This document shows positions 22,049-35,300 of a stretch of DNA of 64,000 nucleotides, piece by piece. The position numbers were made by a program, and so were the translations under genes. The notes under the pieces are model-generated. The model searched no databases. It was not told where the DNA came from and saw only the letters and a list, made by a program, of their open reading frames with translations. Each line of letters begins with the position of its first letter. Position 1 is the first letter of the stretch. This stretch comes from Agelaius tricolor (taxonomy: Eukaryota; Chordata; Aves; Passeriformes; Icteridae): NCBI GenBank assembly GCA_023055355.1, contig JALJCS010000022.1:6061001-6125000 (forward strand), given 5' to 3'.

Positions 22049-23468
22049 AAGCATTCTTAAGGACAGGAAGATATTTCATTGCCTTGGCTCGTTTGCATGT
22101 CAATGCCACAATGCCATGCCAGCTTGGAGCTGCTTCATAACAGAACTGGTGTCTGAGCCCAAGGGAACAATGTGAGAGGTCAGAGCAGCACATTTGTAGG
22201 TTCACTGATTTCTTTTCAGCATGCTCAGGAAAACAAAACAGAAGAGGAGAGACAGGATCTGTATCCTACGTGGTGATTTGTCACTGACCTTTCAGGCCTC
22301 CAGCACAAGCATGGTGGCTGGTTTTCCTTTACACTGCACAATGTGGGGCAAGGAAAAACCCTGGAATTCCAGTGTGGGCTCTGCTGCATCTTCACAGTCA
22401 GCACAGCACCCACCACCTAGGGATGCTCTGACTGTCAGCTTTTCTGTGCCTGAGCTGAAGGTCAGGGTGTCTTCAGCTGAAATAGGAGCAGTCAGCTTTA
22501 ATTATTACTGTCAGCTTCTCTAAAGCCTTGTATCTGAATGTTCCAGGGCATTTTATGGATGTTAAGGGGTAAATTTGGCTCTGTTACACATACAGAGCTT
22601 TCTTAAAGGATGTTGTATTTGTGGCTCTGATTTGAAACAATTAATGAAATTTCATACTATCACATCAGCAAGTGCTCTTAGGAGGAGCCTCCAGTTCCTG
22701 TGGAAAGCAAACCATACTGATATGTGGGGTAAGAATAGGAAAAATACTGAGTCTGAGGATGGGAAGGGTAAGCAAGCCTGCTAAGAAGCTTCTGCTTCAG
22801 TAGTTCATAGGTGAAGTATTCTTCTGAAATTCTGGCTGCACCTTATTTATATCACACAGGACTCCTTATCTTTCCTTAGCACTTGCCACTGGTTCGTGAT
22901 CTCAGCCCTGAATTTTGTGGTTCACACTTTCAGGTGGTTATGGCTCCCTTCAGGCTTAACTCTGGACTACTGCCTCCATGAGATGGTTAAGAACTTAGAA
23001 GTTGCAGGTCCAGGACTCAATTTTCTTTGTGGAGCCAGCTCCAAGTTTTCTCACCATGTTTAAGATGACTGCTTAAACAAGTCCAGCTGTTGCCACATGA
23101 TAAACACAAACAGCTACTCTGGATTAGACCTCCTGCTACAGCTACAACTGGTCTATTTTTTATTTTCTTAAATGCCTGGGAACTTATGCCACCATGCTGT
23201 AGTAGCAAAGCAAGAAAAAGAGACCTGTGGAGGAATCCAAAATCTCTAAACAAACTGAAAATAAATTCTGCAGCTGGAGGATACCAAGAGGAAATGGAAG
23301 AGCTGCCAATGCATGCAGCATTTTTCAGCCTATCATTATGTGCCAATTTTAGCTTGTCAACCATTACTGGCAACGGCCAGAGAATGTGAGTGATTTTCAT
23401 TAATTACCATTTCCCTGCCAATGTAGATAACCAGAACTTTCTTCCACCTCATTGATGTGCAATTTGAC

Positions 23469-23494
23469 TTTTCTTTCTTTTCTTTCTTTCTCAG
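23469..23494. repeat. TTTC microsatellite-like tract
   Basis: Short TTTC repeats end in TCAG. They could act as a polypyrimidine tract, but no exon is evident downstream. Confidence 0.75.
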
Positions 23495-25409
23495 TTACAA
23501 AACTTCCAATTATCTCTGGAAACAGGAACTTTCACCAGGCCTTAAGCCTGCAGATTTTTTCCTGGATTGAAGTTGTGTCTCATTGATTTAAGTTCTGTTT
23601 TACACTTGCTTGCACCTTCTCAGACACTGAATGCTGATCAGCTTTTCTGTAGTTTCAGCTGTTTTTAGATGATGGTAAAACCTTCTCTTCTCTGCACTGG
23701 ACTTTTTTTCCCCCAAAAGACAATTTTTTCCCCCCCCTTCCTTTGTCTTGGCCATGGTATAGGTGAGCAGAAAGCTGGTTTGAAAGGGAGGAAAAATATC
23801 CATTTGAGGAAGATCACATTGTGTTAATAATGAGGCAGAGTTTGTGGAAGTAAACCAGCCAGAAAGCTGGTGAAAGCTGAAATATTAGTGTTGATCTATC
23901 TCATGTTTTGTTGTCACTGCACAAATGGGGAACTTGGTGAACTTTACCTTCCATGCTCTAGCCACAATTATCAAAGTGCATGTAAGCAAGGGCTACAAGA
24001 AGAGGCAAAGCTATCTGACTTTATATAAGGTAGTTTCTCCCTTACTGCTTCTGTCTTGCTTGTATTTTTAGACTAGCAGGACCACAATGGTGTTGATCCT
24101 TTGTCATTGGCACAGCTTTAATTATTTTGTTCATGAACTAGCAAATGATTTTGAAGGCTACAAGGTTTTAGCTCAGATTTTGCTCCAGTATTCAGTGGTT
24201 AATTTTTTTCTCCCTACATGGAATATTTAGTCATGGCTGAACAAATAACAGATGAGCAAGTTTGAGAAAAGTGAAAGCTAATTTAAACCATTGATTCAAG
24301 ACTGCTGGTATATTCAGAACATTTTTTCTAATGTTTCTGTTAACCTAAACAATTGTACCTCCAGCACAAAAGGCAAAAATGCTGGACTTTTCCATAGCAA
24401 TGTTCTCAGCCACTTCATCACTTTCTGTGAGGCCAAGTTAATAGTTTTCCTCTCTTTAAAGGATAACACCTGTTCTGCCCTCTCTCCTGAGAGACCTGAG
24501 TCCTTGCTAATTCTACCTTGGGACCCTGAAGCACTTTGTTTTTTCTGTCCTTCAGGCTGTACCACAAAGAAAATGAGCTAGGCTTGATCTTGTAACTCAC
24601 TGTCAACATTTCTGAGAATCTGTGAAGAACTCTGCTAATTGTGCTTATGTGTTTGCATACCCATGATCATGTTCAGCTGTTTCGCTGAACTCTAGGAACA
24701 GTCAAGCCTCATTAACTAATCATATCTTCGGTGAAAAAAATTGGTTCTGACATCTTCATGGACATAAATGCCCTCTAGTGACTGGTGATCACAGTAAAGA
24801 GCTGTACTTCAGATACAGCCTCTGTATTCCTTGATAAATACCTTGTATGTCTGTCCTGAAGGTTACTTAGCTGAACTGTTGGCCACTTATGGTACTACTG
24901 GTCTGTTATGGGAGAGTTCAATGACATTTAGGGTTTTTTGAGAAAAAACCTCACTCTTTATTCTTTAACTCCATGCTTAGACTGAAGGTGTTATATAAGA
25001 GAAACCCCTCTGATACTCAGAGTCTTTGCTCAGCTTTTCCTTCTCTCCCTCTTTTTCAGATAACGTGACCAGATGATAGCTGTCACATTCCCTGACAGCC
25101 CTCATGCCTTGTTTTCCCCCAATATGGAACAGCACATCTGCAATCGATATTACTGGGTCTAACTGTGCTTCTAATTGTTTTTCCACAACTGGAATAACTT
25201 AATTCTCCTTAATGAGCAGGAGAACTGGGAACAGGAGGATTGGGACTGCTTGCTTCTGTTCCCAGCTCTTACTGTGAGATAACTTGTACAAGTAGAGCTT
25301 TAAATTTTTTTTTCTTAAAGCTCTTGGATCCCTGATTCCTGGTTTCTGCTTCTGTTAGCTGGGCTTCAGAGATCCAAGGAGCACTTTTGCAGAGAAAGTA
25401 CAAGATGCT

Positions 25410-26080
25410 CATTGCCTTCGCTTTTTAGCAAGACGATGGCAACCCCTCAGGAGAAGACCCTACCCCTGCTGCTCATTGACCTGTGGACGGATGGGTCTGC
25501 TCCCAATCCAAGCTTTCACCAGAGGAGACAAAGCCCTTTGAAGCTGCACCTAACCAGAACCTTGACTCTAGACCTCATCCAAGCTGTCACCAGACCAAGA
25601 GATGTCTTTCATCCACCTGACTGGGAGACACAGGTCTTGCCCACTGGCACAAGGTGTGACAGCCACGTTTCCACCCTGGAGCCAGGCGCCCTGGCCACGC
25701 CGTGCTGGCCATCCTCTACAGCCTCTGACCGCCCAGCTTGGACCTGCTGTGCCTCCTGCAAACCCCCTGCTGTGTTCTGAGGTGGATTCCTGGAAGTCCT
25801 CCTTCCCTGCTCCTAGCCCATCCCTATCTTGCAGTGTGTGCTGGCTGCTGCAGCCCTGCCGTGCCCGCACTGCGCTGCTGCTGCTGCTGCTCTGCATGTG
25901 AGGGCACTGCTGCCAACGAGCTGCTGCTGCTGGGCTGCATGCACGCTTTGGTTTGGGTTGTGCTCCTTTTAATGCTGCTAATCCCCAAATCTTATGTAGG
26001 ACAAAAACAGGACAGCTAAAGAATGGTTCTGTTTCTGGCGAGAGAGCCTTGCAAAGCTCTGCAGTCAGCATGCGAGCGCT
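25410..26080. other. GC-rich patch with CTG tracts
   Basis: GC content rises locally. Open frames run on both strands (plus 25412-25780, minus 25568-26071), which is normal for GC-rich DNA and gives no domain match. Two short CTG tracts lie at about 25874-25891 and 25920-25932. An ATG with a fair start context (ACGATGG, 25433-25439) opens the plus frame, but Pro/Ser/Thr-rich content and the lack of splice context argue against a gene. CpGs are too few for a CpG island. Confidence 0.5.
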
Positions 26081-29000
26081 GTCTGGGGAGCTGATCTTGG
26101 CTCTGTCTCAGGGTGGCTGAAGGTTTCACATTAGTCTGGGCTGATTTTTTTGGAGCTCTTTTGCACTAGGGTGCTTGCAATATCTGCTATACAAACATAT
26201 TCTGTGTGCTTTCATGCACGTGTGTTATTTTCCATGTTGCTCTTAAAAGGATTTGCCATTGCTATTCATACTCCTCTCCCTTTTGGGTGTCATTACCTTC
26301 TGCCATGATAATTAAACCAAAGAGGGGGAGGGAGAAAATAACCATACAAATAAAAACTACAGACCAGTCATACTTGACAAAGGCATCAATGTTAAAACAG
26401 AGGTTTTCGACACCATGACTGCTTCCTTGTTATGCCTAGCTAAGGGAAAATGCAACTGATGTTGTGTTTTTTAGTGATTAAGTGGTTAATGATTTAATGA
26501 ACTAAAAAAAATCTCATTTGTTGCATCCCTTGGACTCAGAAAAAACCTCAAAGAGCTGATTTTCTGTGTACCTCAGTCCAATATTGCTACCTGCTGGGAT
26601 ATGAACACAATCTCTAAATAAATTGCAAGTGGCCTTGGGCAAATGGAAGAGTTTCGCTTTGATCTTGCTAGAGAGAATGAACTCAAATGTTCAATCAATC
26701 AAATTCATAACTTCTAGCTACAATCGGCCTGACAACAGCCTATTATTTATTTTTAAAATCATATATTTCATTATTGCAAAACACACAGTCTCTCGTGGGG
26801 GGAAAAGCCTAAATTATTGATAAGCCTTGTATGTGACTGAGTTTGTTGGTTTTGACATGCTTGTCACTAACTATTGTCAGGAAGAATTTACTAAGATGTT
26901 TAGTCTGAAAAGTTGGCCAGGAATGTGTGTTGTGCCACATTTAAACTGGGTAGAGAAAACTTTAATAGCTGCTTTCTTCTTGAATTCCTAGTTGGTAAAG
27001 ACAGCTGAAGGCAGACTGGGCTTTCTAGTGTGAAAACAATGCCTTAGAACAAGCACCCTTTGTTTTAATTGCTGCAAACCAGATGATTCGGGCTCTGAAA
27101 TTATCCATGAGCTGGGGATATGAAACTTTTACTAGATTTGTGTATTTCTGGAAACAGCAATTCTCAGTCTGCAGAATATTTATGTGTACAGAAAAAGGAG
27201 AACAATTAACCCCACACCTCAAGAGTCTGTTTTCACTAGTGTTTGCCAAAAGCATCTGAGGAGTGGGTAAGGGAAGAGTGTATGAGGGAAGTCTGTAGGG
27301 AGAATCATCCCATTTTACAAAAGCATTTATAGAGATGTTGTAATGAGTAATTTCTCCAGCCCAGCTGGAGTTTGTGTCTGTGTCTGCACAGTGGATGCAG
27401 CTCCCACATCCCAAAGGGACACCATGCCTGACCTATCACTGTGTGCCTGGTACTGGGTAGAGTTTTGTAGGAGAGCCACCACCTCTTCACTCCCCACTGC
27501 TATTTATGTGACCCTTATGGGCCTTACATGTCTGTAAATAGCTACTAATACTTCCTTCTTGCTGATGCAACTCTGGAGCAGATCGAGGGACACCTCTGAT
27601 CCAAGAGTATAAAAAGGAAAAATCCGCAGAATTATTTAAAATGCCAATATGTCACACAGTTGTAGGGCTTGACAGAGAATTTCTGAGGATAATTCTAATG
27701 GGAAGGTGATCGTATTACAAAATCAAAGTGATTGAAATAAAACTTGCTTTTCTTCTAAATTCTGGCTCTCTCTGCAGAGTCTAAATATGTCATTTTATTT
27801 CAGCTTAGTATAACACTGATCTTTTTTTGTTTTGTTTTTGGCACGGCTTGATTCAAAATGAAATATTTCAGGTCACCAAAAGAAGAAAAACTAAATGTTG
27901 TCATAATCCCCAGAATGTTCTTTTAGTAAGATATTGAAATTATCATTTTAGTACTTCTGGCTGTACTTGCTCCCAAACAATTTGTTCCATGAACTTTCGG
28001 ATGATATTTCATAATTTTCTGTTGACTTCACAACAGTGGAGTATCCCATGGGTTACAAGTTCCATGAGAAGGTTGTGGAAAAGCTGAGCAGGAGGACTGA
28101 TTGAACCAAACTTTAACAATCTGAAAGCTGTGAATCTCACCCAAGGTCTTCCAGGGTGCCTCTGCAGACCCTGCAAAGAGGGGCCCTTCCAGGGGATGGT
28201 TTGCTTTGTGCTGAAGCAGTTGAGCATGGACAACCTTTCTCCACATTACTTTTATAAGTTCTATTTGCATTTTTGAGAGCTTTCCTTGTCTCCTTGTTTT
28301 AGCTGCTGCCACTGTTTCATGGTTTGTCAGAAGCAACAGAGCAAAAAATCTCCAAACCTTTCCAGGTCCCTCTGTTCAGATGTGTCAGAAACAGCACCAT
28401 AGGAGCAACAGGCAGCTCCAATAAATCCTGGGGGCTTTGGGAGCTTCCCTTCCTGGTGCTTGCTTGGCAGCTCTGAGCATGAACTCACACCATTTGCCTG
28501 GTCTGTGTCACATATGGCAGTCCTATTTGCACCTAGGCTTGGGTCCAGGCTGTGGATGCCTTTTAAGCCCCACACCAATTCACACTTGTTGCAAAGCCTG
28601 GAAAATTAAGGCTTTCTTTAGGCTTTACTCCTGTGGCATCATTGCACCATGTAATTATAGAGACTGTAATGTTATTTTATTATGAAGGTTTAGCAAGATG
28701 AGCAGTTTGGGACACGCTTAATGCCTAACATGCAGTTCAACTTGGCTTTGATTTCCGTTATGAGATTTATTATCACAGGGAATACACACTTCACTTGACT
28801 CTGCTGTGTGCCTGTCTAAGCTGCTACGGTAGACTTTTTAAAACTAGAAAGATTCATTTGTTCTTTTTAATGTCCGGGACTAAACTTTTGCATGGAAGGA
28901 ATGTGTTGCCTAAATATAATGTGATCCTTCCAGGTATATAGTGGGATAGAATAATTTGCTTTATATCTGTTTTTGTCTGAGAAGTATTTCAAAGATCTTT

Positions 29001-31424
29001 CCTGCCCAGGTTTCCATAGGGCTTTAAGCGACTGTTGTCTGTTTTCAGAAGTTCACAGGTCTATCAAAATGTACAAATCATATCTCTTCCCTCTTAGCAC
29101 ACACACAGGCTCAGATCATTGTGGGAAGACAGTGCCAGCGTTGTGTACTTTGCCAGATGCTTAGCTGCTGTGATAATGAGGGTTATTAAAGGAACAGGGA
29201 TATTAGCTGCTGCAATCCATGATAGTGGGGGACTGTGCCTGATGACTCAGAAAGTCTCCTCAGCTGCTGTGTTCTTGTGTTTAAGGAAGGTGGTGTTTGT
29301 TACCTGCCAAGCAGCCTCTGATTTACAATCTCAAAGCACTGTGAAGTGTCAACACCAAATTAATTTCTTTGTGTGTCGATTGTGATCTCAGACAGTCCTT
29401 TCTGATACGTGGTGGTTATGGAAGAGTGGTAAATTCAACTCTGAGGTTGTTTTGGTTTTTTGGCTCAAGTGAACATCAGAGGAAATCCTTTCCTTTTTAC
29501 TCAACTGTGCTATTGAGAAGAGCGGAGCAATGGCTCAGCTTTGCAGCTGGAGTCAGTTGGAAGTGTTTTCAAAGGAAAAACAGCACTTGAAAACTGGATT
29601 GTCCTGTGATTTCTCTTAACCAGGTACATTTTGCTGTTAACTATAATAATGTAATCCCAAGCAAGCCACATACCATCTGTTTATCAACTTATCCACTTGG
29701 AAATGAACACGCAGCAGGCAATTCTGCTGCTGTAGGTGGCTCAGCCATGGTACCTCTGGGGACAATAATTATCAATCACTTCTGTCTGAATTAAGATACC
29801 CTCTGCACCAGCTCACAACAAGAGCAGATGTTGAAAGTTAACCACACATGCCTGCACAGGGGACCAGTAGAACAGGTTTGTCACACAGGACAGGATCCTG
29901 TTGCCATTTTGTGTGTCAGAAATTATTCATTGACTTCAGCAGCCACAGAGTTTTGGCCATGGCTTGGAGTGCACGTAGCAAGGGTTTGTTTATGAAGAGT
30001 TTTGATAGCACAGCAATACCTACTGCCTCCAGGTTTGGGAGATGAGACAGTTGGACATTTTTCTAGGGAACCTGTGCATGTTGCTGCCTCAGCTTGTGTT
30101 GGTTTTCTTTCCCATTCCAGTAATTTATCACAGCATTTCATGACATTGAAGCCTGGAGTTCAAGGACACCTTTTTACCCAGGCAAGCAATTGTGTGCTTT
30201 ATACACACACCATATGTGGGCACTTCTGAAGGAGCCAAAAGTGCCATGTGATTGTTTGCTTCTGGATTTTGCATATGAGGCTCTCCATTTGCATAATGGC
30301 ATGTTAATATACTAAAAATAAAAACCTTTTCTACAGAAAGTAAAAACCACATGGACAACCTGATGCTTTCTCCAAGTGAAAAGTGGAACTAAACAAATAA
30401 GGCAGTGTAGGATGGTTCAGTTCCTTGTCCTTGCTGTGAAAAATTTTCTGATCTAATTTCCTCAGGTTCTTGGGATGCTGCTCACCTGCATCACATGCTT
30501 TATCAACATTTAATTATAGGCAATTATCTGTTTCCTCAAAAACATAATTATTGATGCATTTAATATCCACCCTTAGCCTGGCCACAATAAACTAGAAAAA
30601 TAAAGCTTTATCCCTAAAGAGAAGCTGATTTATTCTAGCAGTGTAGTTGTAATGGGACTCTGTGAAATAACAAAGGGACAAAAATGGAGCAAGAGGATGA
30701 TAATCAGTACACACAGGCTGCAAGAAAGGCCCATGTACCAGGCTTGCATGGCAGCTGGCCCAGGCTGGCATGAAGCAGTGGGTGATTCAGAGTGCCCAGG
30801 TTCCCAGCAGGGCTCCATCTACCCCTGCCTGTGACTGCACGGGCAGTGCTGAGCTCCAGACTCCACCTGCTCAGAGCATTTCCAGCTCTTGTCCTTATTC
30901 TGGTTTTTGATACATACAAGAATTCAGGTGTGATATCCCAAGGTGGTCCATGAAGCTCCCCAGGAAATCTCACTGCGCAGCACCGTTGCTGTTGCTGGTG
31001 GGTTTTCCACTGCTAAGTGGAACACCTTGGGTTTTGCCATGCTGTGGTGTGGTTTGCAGGTGTCCTGCTCCCAGGGAGAGCAGCCTCTGAGCACAGATGT
31101 CCATCCTGATCCTGGCATTTAGCTTGCTGTCTATCCACCAGATTAGGATTCACTGTATTGGTGGGGGGCTTGATTTCACAGGGCCAGTGGAAGAGATTTG
31201 ACTTCATGGCTGACTTTCCTAGAATGACACTGGCAATGGTGGATGGCCAATTTCTGTTGGTCTCATTGTGTTATTTCAGTTGAACTTCTTAAACCATAAA
31301 GTGCTTATATTCCCATTTTTATCCCTGTGGTAGCACAAACTGCAACTCATCTTCTGGATATAAGATGTGGTTATCTATAAATGCATGGGAGAGAGTGGAT
31401 TATGCAAATATGCTTATTACTCTG
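26081..31424. other. Non-coding DNA, no gene recognised
   Basis: This is unique DNA with many short chance frames on both strands. At 27.99-28.34 kb and 30.7-31.2 kb open frames overlap in two or three phases, which argues against selection on any one of them. I see no repeat family, promoter or RNA gene. Confidence 0.6.
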
Positions 31425-31482
31425 TTGTGGTTCTGGTGGTGGTTTGTTTGTGCTTTTTTTTGTCTTTGGTTTATTTTTAATT
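31425..31482. repeat. T/G-rich low-complexity tract
   Basis: GGTGG, GTTTGTTTG and T runs follow one another. This is the complementary type to the A/C-rich tracts elsewhere in the window. Confidence 0.75.
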
Positions 31483-31829
31483 CGAGCTCATTAACACTTG
31501 AGGCAACGTGCATTTTTCCTGCAATCTGAAGACAAAATCACAGGAAAAAAGATTGTTGCCACCTCTATTATGCCTGGGCTGAGACATAAAAAACAAAGAG
31601 GCTGCACATTGTTGACCAAGCCTCTCTTAAATCCCCCCAGCTCCCTCTGTGTCAGTTCTTGTTTTCTCACTCCTGAGCTGAAAGTATCAACCAGGAGCAA
31701 ACACACAATGTTTTTGTAGTTGTTTCCTTAGAAATTGGGCAGTTCTGCTACACCTTAATTGCATATGTGGCAGATCCTGTCATAAGTCATTCTGACAAAA
31801 AGGCCAGGGAACGTTAATATTTTTGTTTA

Positions 31830-32300
31830 CATTATGTTAAACAGATGTTTTTTTCAGTGTAGAGATAAGACTACATTAAATATGATTTTATAAATAGAGG
31901 CTCTCGCAGCTCAGCTCCTCTCGGGACTGCTCTGATTTGCTTGTTGGATGATTATAATGGGTTTTTAATTACACCTGTTAGCCAAGGTGTATATCAGAAC
32001 TAAATTACAAAGCACCTTACAGTCAAGATTTTTCAGTGTACAATGAGCTGAAAAACACTTTTTGTCCATAAGGACAAAGAAATTATTTTTCACATTATCA
32101 AAATTACAGAAGCTTTCTGGGCAAACATAGTCTTAACACAGTAGATTAAGACAAACTTTTTCTTTATTTTTCTTAGTTGTTTATTTTGGAAGGTGCTTAG
32201 TAATTACTCCCAGCAAGTTTAACTCCTTGTGAGCTAACTAAGCCTCTGGTGGTTTTCATACTTGGTGAAGTTTGCATCAGGTTATTTTGTCTTGATTTTT
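31830..32300. promoter_or_regulatory. Candidate enhancer block with inverted T-box-type half sites
   Basis: TACACCT (31970-31976) and AGGTGTA (31985-31991) face each other across 8 bp; AGGTGT is the T-box half site. TTTTTAATTACACC immediately precedes the first arm and adds a homeodomain TAATTA core. CpG is retained upstream (CTCTCGCAGC, CTCTCGGG near 31903-31926). AT-rich, repeat-free DNA follows to about 32.3 kb, apart from A runs at 32349-32361 just outside. The regulatory role is inferred. Confidence 0.4.
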
Positions 32301-35300
32301 TTTTCTAATTTTTTTTTCATAAGAATGAAGAAGGCCAACTGTGACATTAAAAAAAAAAAAACAAATACCCTACAAACAAAAAAATCCTACCCAAAACTAA
32401 AAGGCTTTTGTTTAGAAGAGTGAGGACAAATTATTTTCATCCTTAAAAGAAAACCATTTAGAATAGTTCAATGTTTAGTGAGTCATCTGCAGCTGTCACT
32501 TAGGCTGAGAGGTACCTCTAGCTGCCATGAGGAGTTTGACAGCTGGAATCATAAAGGAGTGGCTATTTTGGTCATATATGAATGCTCAGTGAAGTTACAG
32601 GAGCACAATAATTCCATATAAACAATGACTGAGGCAATATTTAGAACAGGCTCACTTAGTGCAAGCTCTCAAATACATTATTTAAAACATAAATGTCAGG
32701 CTGATCCAGGTCCTGCTGAGGGCAGTGGAAATAGACCCAGTTTCAAAGTTTTGTTTTTGATTATGACTAGATCCAATATCTTTTGAATTTACCTGAAACA
32801 CAGGGTGAAGTTTCTGAAAGCACTGATGTGAATTAAGCTTCCAGCTGCAGAAGTTATTGAAACATTTTTGAATATTTCACCGGTGTTCAGGTGTACTTTT
32901 AGCCAGGAGCTGTTGTGTGTTTCCATCCATTGAAGCACACGATGGCTTGAACATCAGGAGATCTGGCAAGGCCAGAAAGGATGTGCTTTGCAGGGCTGCC
33001 CTTTCTGGAGTGTGCACAGAGGGAGGTTGATGGATTTGCTGGGACACCCAACTCTTCAGGTCTTAACCCAGCAAAAGGTAACCTGGCCAAACTGCATCTT
33101 TGTTTTAGAGCATAGCATCTGTTGAATTCCAGACTTCCACAAGGAGAGCCCACCAGTGGTGTCTCAGGGACATCCAGATGTGTTTGAAAAAGCCCTGTAT
33201 GCAATGAGGGATTTGATTGTTGGATGATTATAAGATGCCTGTTGCTTATCCTTTTTTAAAATATTTTTTTTTCCAGTATCACAGTGTATCAAGGAAGCCA
33301 CCATGCACCTCCCATTTTTGTTTTTACCTTCTGGGTGTGCCAGCATGGAGGGACACTGCTGGTCTTGGGAATGACACAAGCTGTGCTGCCTGGAAGCCCA
33401 GCTGCACTGCTCCAAGAACTCAGGTGTTTGGAGAGTGTGAAATGGAGTTCAACTAACCTGTCCTGACTCATGACATGTGTCAGGAAGAGCCATATCACCA
33501 TGCAAATGAGTCTTTTGCTCTGTCTTTCAGAAGAATTTTTTTTACTAATTGGTGGTTTTAGGGAACTGATTACAATAACTATGTAGGTCTGAACTTCTAC
33601 AAAAAGCACAAGAGCAGGTGCTACCATAGTTTGTCTCTTAAATGCAGAAGTCTGCTCAGAAAATATACTTGTCTCAGAGTGTAAAAAGACATTTTTTTGG
33701 TTTTACAACCTGGGTAATGCTGACCCCAACTGATTGCCCCTTTAGCAGCTCAGCACTGCCTAGTGAAAAGAATAAGAAATCTCTTTTCCCCATGTGTTTA
33801 GAGAAGGGGAGGGGTTGTTTCTTTATAAAATTTTGGGAAATTAAAAACTCTTCTGTAAAGAAGGGTGGATGTCAAAGGAAGGAATGGTGAAATAGTCGCC
33901 TACAGATACCATTGCTGAAAATCTGTGCAGTCCAAGGACATTAGTCAGGCATAGGAAGGGAAAAAGTGCAAAAAGCAAAGCTGATTGCCATGTTTACCCT
34001 GCCTTGGTGAACTTACCCACAGGGCAGCCTTCCCTGCTGAGTTTATTGCCCATAAATGTGCACATGTACTGAGGAGGCAGTATCTCTATTCTTGCCTCAT
34101 ATATCTTTCAGAGAATGAACTTGCTGTGTTTCTGAAGGTATTGCTTAATGGCCAAGGGGTAAATGGACCACTTGAGATAAGCCATATTTGAAGGAGCCTG
34201 TAGGCATGTTGTTCATGAACTTTAATTTTTCCCTGAGTGGAACTGGAAGACAATAAGCTGAATGTTGAAAGGTGGTGATGGAAAAGTAACACAAAAAGAA
34301 GGGTTAGGAGGAAATGCAGCACATAACAAGGTAAGAAGAGATGAGTATATGGGAAAATGGAAGAAATGGAAATGAAGAAAGACATTAGTGAGGCAGCTGG
34401 TACTAAGTGATTGGTCCTGAGATGAACCTCCAGAGGAGATTTTATTAGCTCATTTTATTATTCTCAGGCAGAGAGAAACTGAGTATAGTATATTGGCTTG
34501 GACACAGTTTTCAGACACTGTTTTCAGCCAATACAAGTGTTAATGCTGGTTTGAATGAAGCATTTTAGAGTTTCATAGAGAAGAATGGAATATGATCCCC
34601 CTAGGCTCTAATCTGATGGTGAACAGTGGTGTTGTCCATTGTGCTGATTCCAGTTCTAGTGAAATTCAGAGGGTTCACTCATACAGGGTGTCATCAAACT
34701 TCAGAGGAGCTCCTGTTAGCACCAGGTCAAAGACTGACAAAAAGAGAGGCTAACTATGCTTCCATGGTAGCTTTCTCTTTTGGAAATGCCAAAATAGTGG
34801 CTGAATCTTGTTTTGGTTTAGATGTGTCACATTAGAGCTGGCACGGTTGCAAATGTCAGCCTAGTTGGTTTGGGGAGTAATACTTATTATTATTATACAC
34901 AGCTCCTGATAGGATCATGAGCACAGGGCATAGAAGGCCAGATGTGCAACAGGTGTGAATTTTCTACACAAAAATATCTTCTGTTCCATTTAACCAAATA
35001 CTTCTTTCACATGTTAAGTGTCTTCCACTTCTTGCTGGAAGTTGACAGTCAGGACTCTTCCCAAATGTTCTCCTCATTGCTCTGCTGGCTTTGGCCAGTG
35101 TGTGGTGGCTGGGACAGCCCCTCCTAAGTGAGCACAGCAGGACTGCCAGTTTCTGACTTTTTCTGTTTTCACAGGGGAAGCAACAGTGCAGTAACTGTAT
35201 AACTTCCCTGATGTTGCTGACTTGAAACGAACCCAGGTAGCATGTTTATCACAGATCACAGCTCTCTTTCAGAAATCAAATTACCTTTGATCTCCAAATC

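Larger units (their letters stand above)
20251..25409. other. Non-coding DNA, no gene recognised
   Basis: This long stretch of unique DNA has only short chance frames. Two pyrimidine tracts ending in CAG (23469-23494 and about 25031-25061) resemble splice acceptors but have no matching donor-bounded open exon. A 14-bp perfect palindrome CATTGTTAACAATG lies at 21171-21184. A-rich tracts are listed separately. Confidence 0.6.

Noticed and set aside
25568..26071. 167-codon minus-strand frame
   Set aside because: It overlaps three plus-strand frames in a GC-rich patch, contains CTG-derived Ser runs, has no domain and no splice context.
27990..28340. Possible gene fragment with overlapping minus-strand frames
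   Set aside because: No match to a family I know, two phases open at once, and no splice sites or retrocopy tail.
34086..34385. Minus-strand frame that looks like a membrane segment
   Set aside because: It reads the complement of a purine-rich stretch, which automatically encodes Phe, Leu and Ser.
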